This document shows, in pieces, positions 62,016 to 64,000 of a DNA stretch of 64,000 bases. This DNA comes from Azospirillum canadense (lineage in GTDB: Bacteria > Pseudomonadota > Alphaproteobacteria > Azospirillales > Azospirillaceae). The notes beneath the pieces were generated by a model. The model had not been told where the DNA came from, made no database searches, and worked only from the letters and a program-made list of their open reading frames with translations. The position numbers were made by a program, and so were the translations under genes. The stretch lies in NCBI RefSeq assembly GCF_025961225.1, contig NZ_JAOQNG010000010.1:796501-860500 (forward strand), written 5' to 3'. The stretch's first letter is position 1, and every line of letters starts with the position of its first letter.

Positions 62016-63557
62016 TCACGCCGCTCCCTGCGCCGGGGGGCGTTCGAACAGGCTCGGCCGCGTCGGCAGCGCGATGTGCTCGTCGTATATGCCGCGGTAG
62101 ATGCGGTCGATCTCCACCTTGTCGTAGTAGCGGGCGACGCGCTGCGCGATGGCTGCGGCGCAGCGTTCCCGCCAGGGCTCGTCGAGCAGCAGGGCGCGCA
62201 ATTCCCGCGCGGTGTCCAGCGGGCTCGCCAGCGGTGTGATGGCACCGCCCGGCCCCAGCGGAGGAACCTCGTCGTCGCGGCCCAGGATCAGTTCGGAGCA
62301 GGAACCGACGTCCGTCGCCACGCTCGGCACGCCGGACGCGCCGGCCTCCAGGATCACCAGCGGCTGCGCCTCGCTGACGCTGGTCAGCGCGATGGCGTCC
62401 ACCTTGCCCAGCCAGTCCGTCAGCTTCACGCGGCCGGCGAAGATGACCGTCTCCTCCAGACCCAGATGCTTCACGATGGTCCGGCACTCCTCGACATAGC
62501 CAGGATCCTCCTCCAGCGGTCCGAGGATCATCGCCTTCAGGTCGGGGATGTCCTCGCGCAGGATGCCGGCCGCGCGGATGTAGGTCTTCACGTCCTTGAT
62601 GGGCACCACGCGGCCGATCAGGGCGATGGTCGGCGGACGCTTGGAGGTGTCGCGCTGAACCTTCGAATATCCAGCGTAATCAATGCCGTTCGGGACGACC
62701 TTCAAGCGGCTTGGGTCCGCGCCCTGGCGCCGCTGGAATTCCTGGTTGCCGCCGTACAGCGTGAGGATGCGGTCGCAGGCGTCGTAGCAGGCCTTCGAGT
62801 AGCTTGCGAAGGTATCCAGCCAAAGGTCTCTCAGATCACGCTTTTTCTTGTCCACGACCAGCGAGGTGTCGGCCCCTTCGAACAGCCATTCGGCCATCAG
62901 GATCTCGATGCGCCGCTCGTTTGTGTAGATGCCGTGCTCCGTCAGCAGGGCCGGACGGCCGGTCTCCAGCTTCGCACGGGCTGCGAACAAACCAGCGTAA
63001 CCAGTTGATATTGCGTGATAGACCTTCGCCGCAGGCATCGGCGCCAGCATCGTCGCGAACAGCCCGCTCATCAAGGCGCGGGAGCCCCAGAAATACTCCA
63101 GGAAGGAGGCGTCGGGCAGGGTTTCCCGGCACAGCCCGACCACCATGCGGAAGGCTTCCTCGGAGTTCAGCAGCACCCGCCGCCCGACCCTGCCGCGCCG
63201 GCGCGACAGCAGGCGCACGATCTCCTCGACCTCCGGAAGGCCGCCGCCCTGCTGCAAGCGCTTCAGCGGCGCCTCGATCCGGCGCATCAGCTCGGCCTTG
63301 CCGGGCACCCAGGGCCAGCCCGGATCCGGATCCTGAAGATAGACGTGGGTCAGGCCGGTGACGTTCGGCGGCAGTTCGTAGGCCATCGTGCGCGTGGCCC
63401 GGTCGGCGACCAGCGAGACGACGTGGAAGGTCAGGTCCGCGTGCGACTTGATCAGGTCATGCGTCCAGGTGGACACGCCGCCGAGGATGTAGGGGTAGGA
63501 GCCCTCCATCAGCAGGCAGACGTCGGCCGGCTCTTTGGATTTGCAGAAATCGGTCAT
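62016..63557 (-). CDS. pelF: Pel glycosyltransferase PelF
   Basis: A cytosolic GT4 glycosyltransferase that polymerises the Pel exopolysaccharide from UDP-sugars, 513 residues. Signature features: DVCLLMEGSYPYILGGVSTW at the N-terminus, TEHGIYTNERR, VVPNGIDY, and the GT-B nucleotide-sugar site LTSVSEAQPLVILEAGASG. Starts with a 4-bp overlap with the TPR gene (ATGA). Cyclic di-GMP typically controls Pel production, and a diguanylate cyclase lies about 10 kb to the left. Confidence 0.94.
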   Translation of the reverse strand: MTDFCKSKEPADVCLLMEGSYPYILGGVSTWTHDLIKSHADLTFHVVSLVADRATRTMAYELPPNVTGLTHVYLQDPDPGWPWVPGKAELMRRIEAPLKRLQQGGGLPEVEEIVRLLSRRRGRVGRRVLLNSEEAFRMVVGLCRETLPDASFLEYFWGSRALMSGLFATMLAPMPAAKVYHAISTGYAGLFAARAKLETGRPALLTEHGIYTNERRIEILMAEWLFEGADTSLVVDKKKRDLRDLWLDTFASYSKACYDACDRILTLYGGNQEFQRRQGADPSRLKVVPNGIDYAGYSKVQRDTSKRPPTIALIGRVVPIKDVKTYIRAAGILREDIPDLKAMILGPLEEDPGYVEECRTIVKHLGLEETVIFAGRVKLTDWLGKVDAIALTSVSEAQPLVILEAGASGVPSVATDVGSCSELILGRDDEVPPLGPGGAITPLASPLDTARELRALLLDEPWRERCAAAIAQRVARYYDKVEIDRIYRGIYDEHIALPTRPSLFERPPAQGAA

Positions 63558-64000
63558 GCGAACACCGGCTCTTTCCGGTCCTCGGCCGGAGCGCTCCACA
63601 GCGCTATGACCGACGCCAGCGTGTCGGTGCTGTCCCCGCCGTCCGGCATCAGGTCCGCGCGCCGTTCCGCCATGGCGCGCAGGTCGCCGTAGCGGCGCAG
63701 GCGGAACAGGCATTCCGCGTACCAGAACAGAACACGCCGGTCGTCCGTCCGCTCGACGAGCGGGTCCAGCGTCCGCGCGGCCTCCTCCACCAGCCCGCAG
63801 CGCAGCAGCAGGCGGCCGAAGTCGTGCCGGGCGTCATCATCATCGGGCGCAAGCTCCAGCCCACGGCGATAGCCGTCCTGGGCCTTGTCGCGGATCTCCT
63901 GCTCCCGGTTGGTGTCGAGCAGGCCGCAGAAGGCGTAGTCGTCCAGGTGCCGCGCCAGAGCCAGCCCCGCACGCGCGTCCTGTGGATTTGCCCGGGCAGC
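63554..64000 (-). CDS. TPR protein of the pel operon, C-terminal part (5' end outside window)
   Basis: The frame is open from base 64000 to the stop, so the beginning lies outside. The 148 visible residues carry TPR-like helices (DGYRRGLELAPDDDDARHDFG, then VLFWYAECLFRLRRY). In pel clusters a TPR-containing PelE precedes pelF, so this is probably PelE, but the membrane part that would confirm it is not in the window. Stop overlaps the pelF start by 4 bp. Confidence 0.7.
   Translation of the reverse strand, partial: AARANPQDARAGLALARHLDDYAFCGLLDTNREQEIRDKAQDGYRRGLELAPDDDDARHDFGRLLLRCGLVEEAARTLDPLVERTDDRRVLFWYAECLFRLRRYGDLRAMAERRADLMPDGGDSTDTLASVIALWSAPAEDRKEPVFA

Overview
The window is GC-rich (by eye near 68%), gene-dense, alphaproteobacterial chromosome, most likely Azospirillum or a close Rhodospirillales relative. 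Pointers are the nifR3(dusB)-ntrBC-ntrYX-dat-hfq-hflX order, the pyruvate dehydrogenase operon whose E1 beta carries an N-terminal lipoyl domain, the fused IspDF enzyme, and the overall codon use. This placement is inference from gene order and protein motifs, not from a database match.

Layout. 1-4.4 kb: end of a ydbH-ynbE-ydbL envelope operon, a TPR/O-GlcNAc-transferase-like glycosyltransferase, and a membrane-anchored coiled-coil protein. 4.5-9 kb: lptD, a stand-alone RAM-domain protein and a DEAD-box helicase on the minus strand. 9-13 kb: a decayed isochorismatase gene, an alpha/beta hydrolase, a lipoprotein, and a chemotaxis receptor with a perfect FNR-type box upstream. 13-24 kb: parE, a YciA-type thioesterase, an FtsB-like protein, then pdhA-pdhB-pdhC-(chorismate mutase)-lpd-lipA-ratA/COQ10. 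24-38 kb: pncC/cinA-type gene, ispDF, a CcsA-like membrane protein, and the nitrogen-control block dusB-ntrB-ntrC, ntrY-ntrX, followed by dat, a HAD phosphatase, hfq and hflX. 38-41 kb: small unknown proteins, an inositol-monophosphatase-family gene, mazG and a lipoprotein.

41.4-48.7 kb holds a tight six-gene minus-strand operon coding for a hydrogenase-4-like membrane complex (HyfB, C, E, F, G, I homologues). Its large subunit lacks the cysteine pairs that bind the NiFe centre, while the small subunit keeps its iron-sulfur cysteines. It is therefore probably an energy-converting-hydrogenase-related (Ehr-like) ion-pumping complex of unknown electron donor rather than a hydrogenase. Just upstream, on the same strand, lie two tandem copies of a likely small RNA: each has an identical 28-nt segment that folds into a hairpin with an anti-Shine-Dalgarno UUUCCUCCC loop, followed by its own intrinsic terminator. 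Hfq is encoded about 12 kb away.

49-57.3 kb: tex, a membrane diguanylate cyclase, a LysE-type exporter, and a compact phage-like recombination module (YqaJ exonuclease, putative single-strand annealing protein, two small unknowns) facing an S24/LexA-like repressor that contains no lysine at all. Three related 14-bp sites, one inside a good sigma-70 promoter for the exonuclease operon, look like its operators. 57.4-64 kb: a YbjQ-family protein, a secreted MetX-like hydrolase, a secreted NlpC/P60-like protein, and the distal end of a pel exopolysaccharide operon (TPR protein, pelF, pelG) running off the right edge.

No tRNA, rRNA, CRISPR array, transposase or integrase was recognised.
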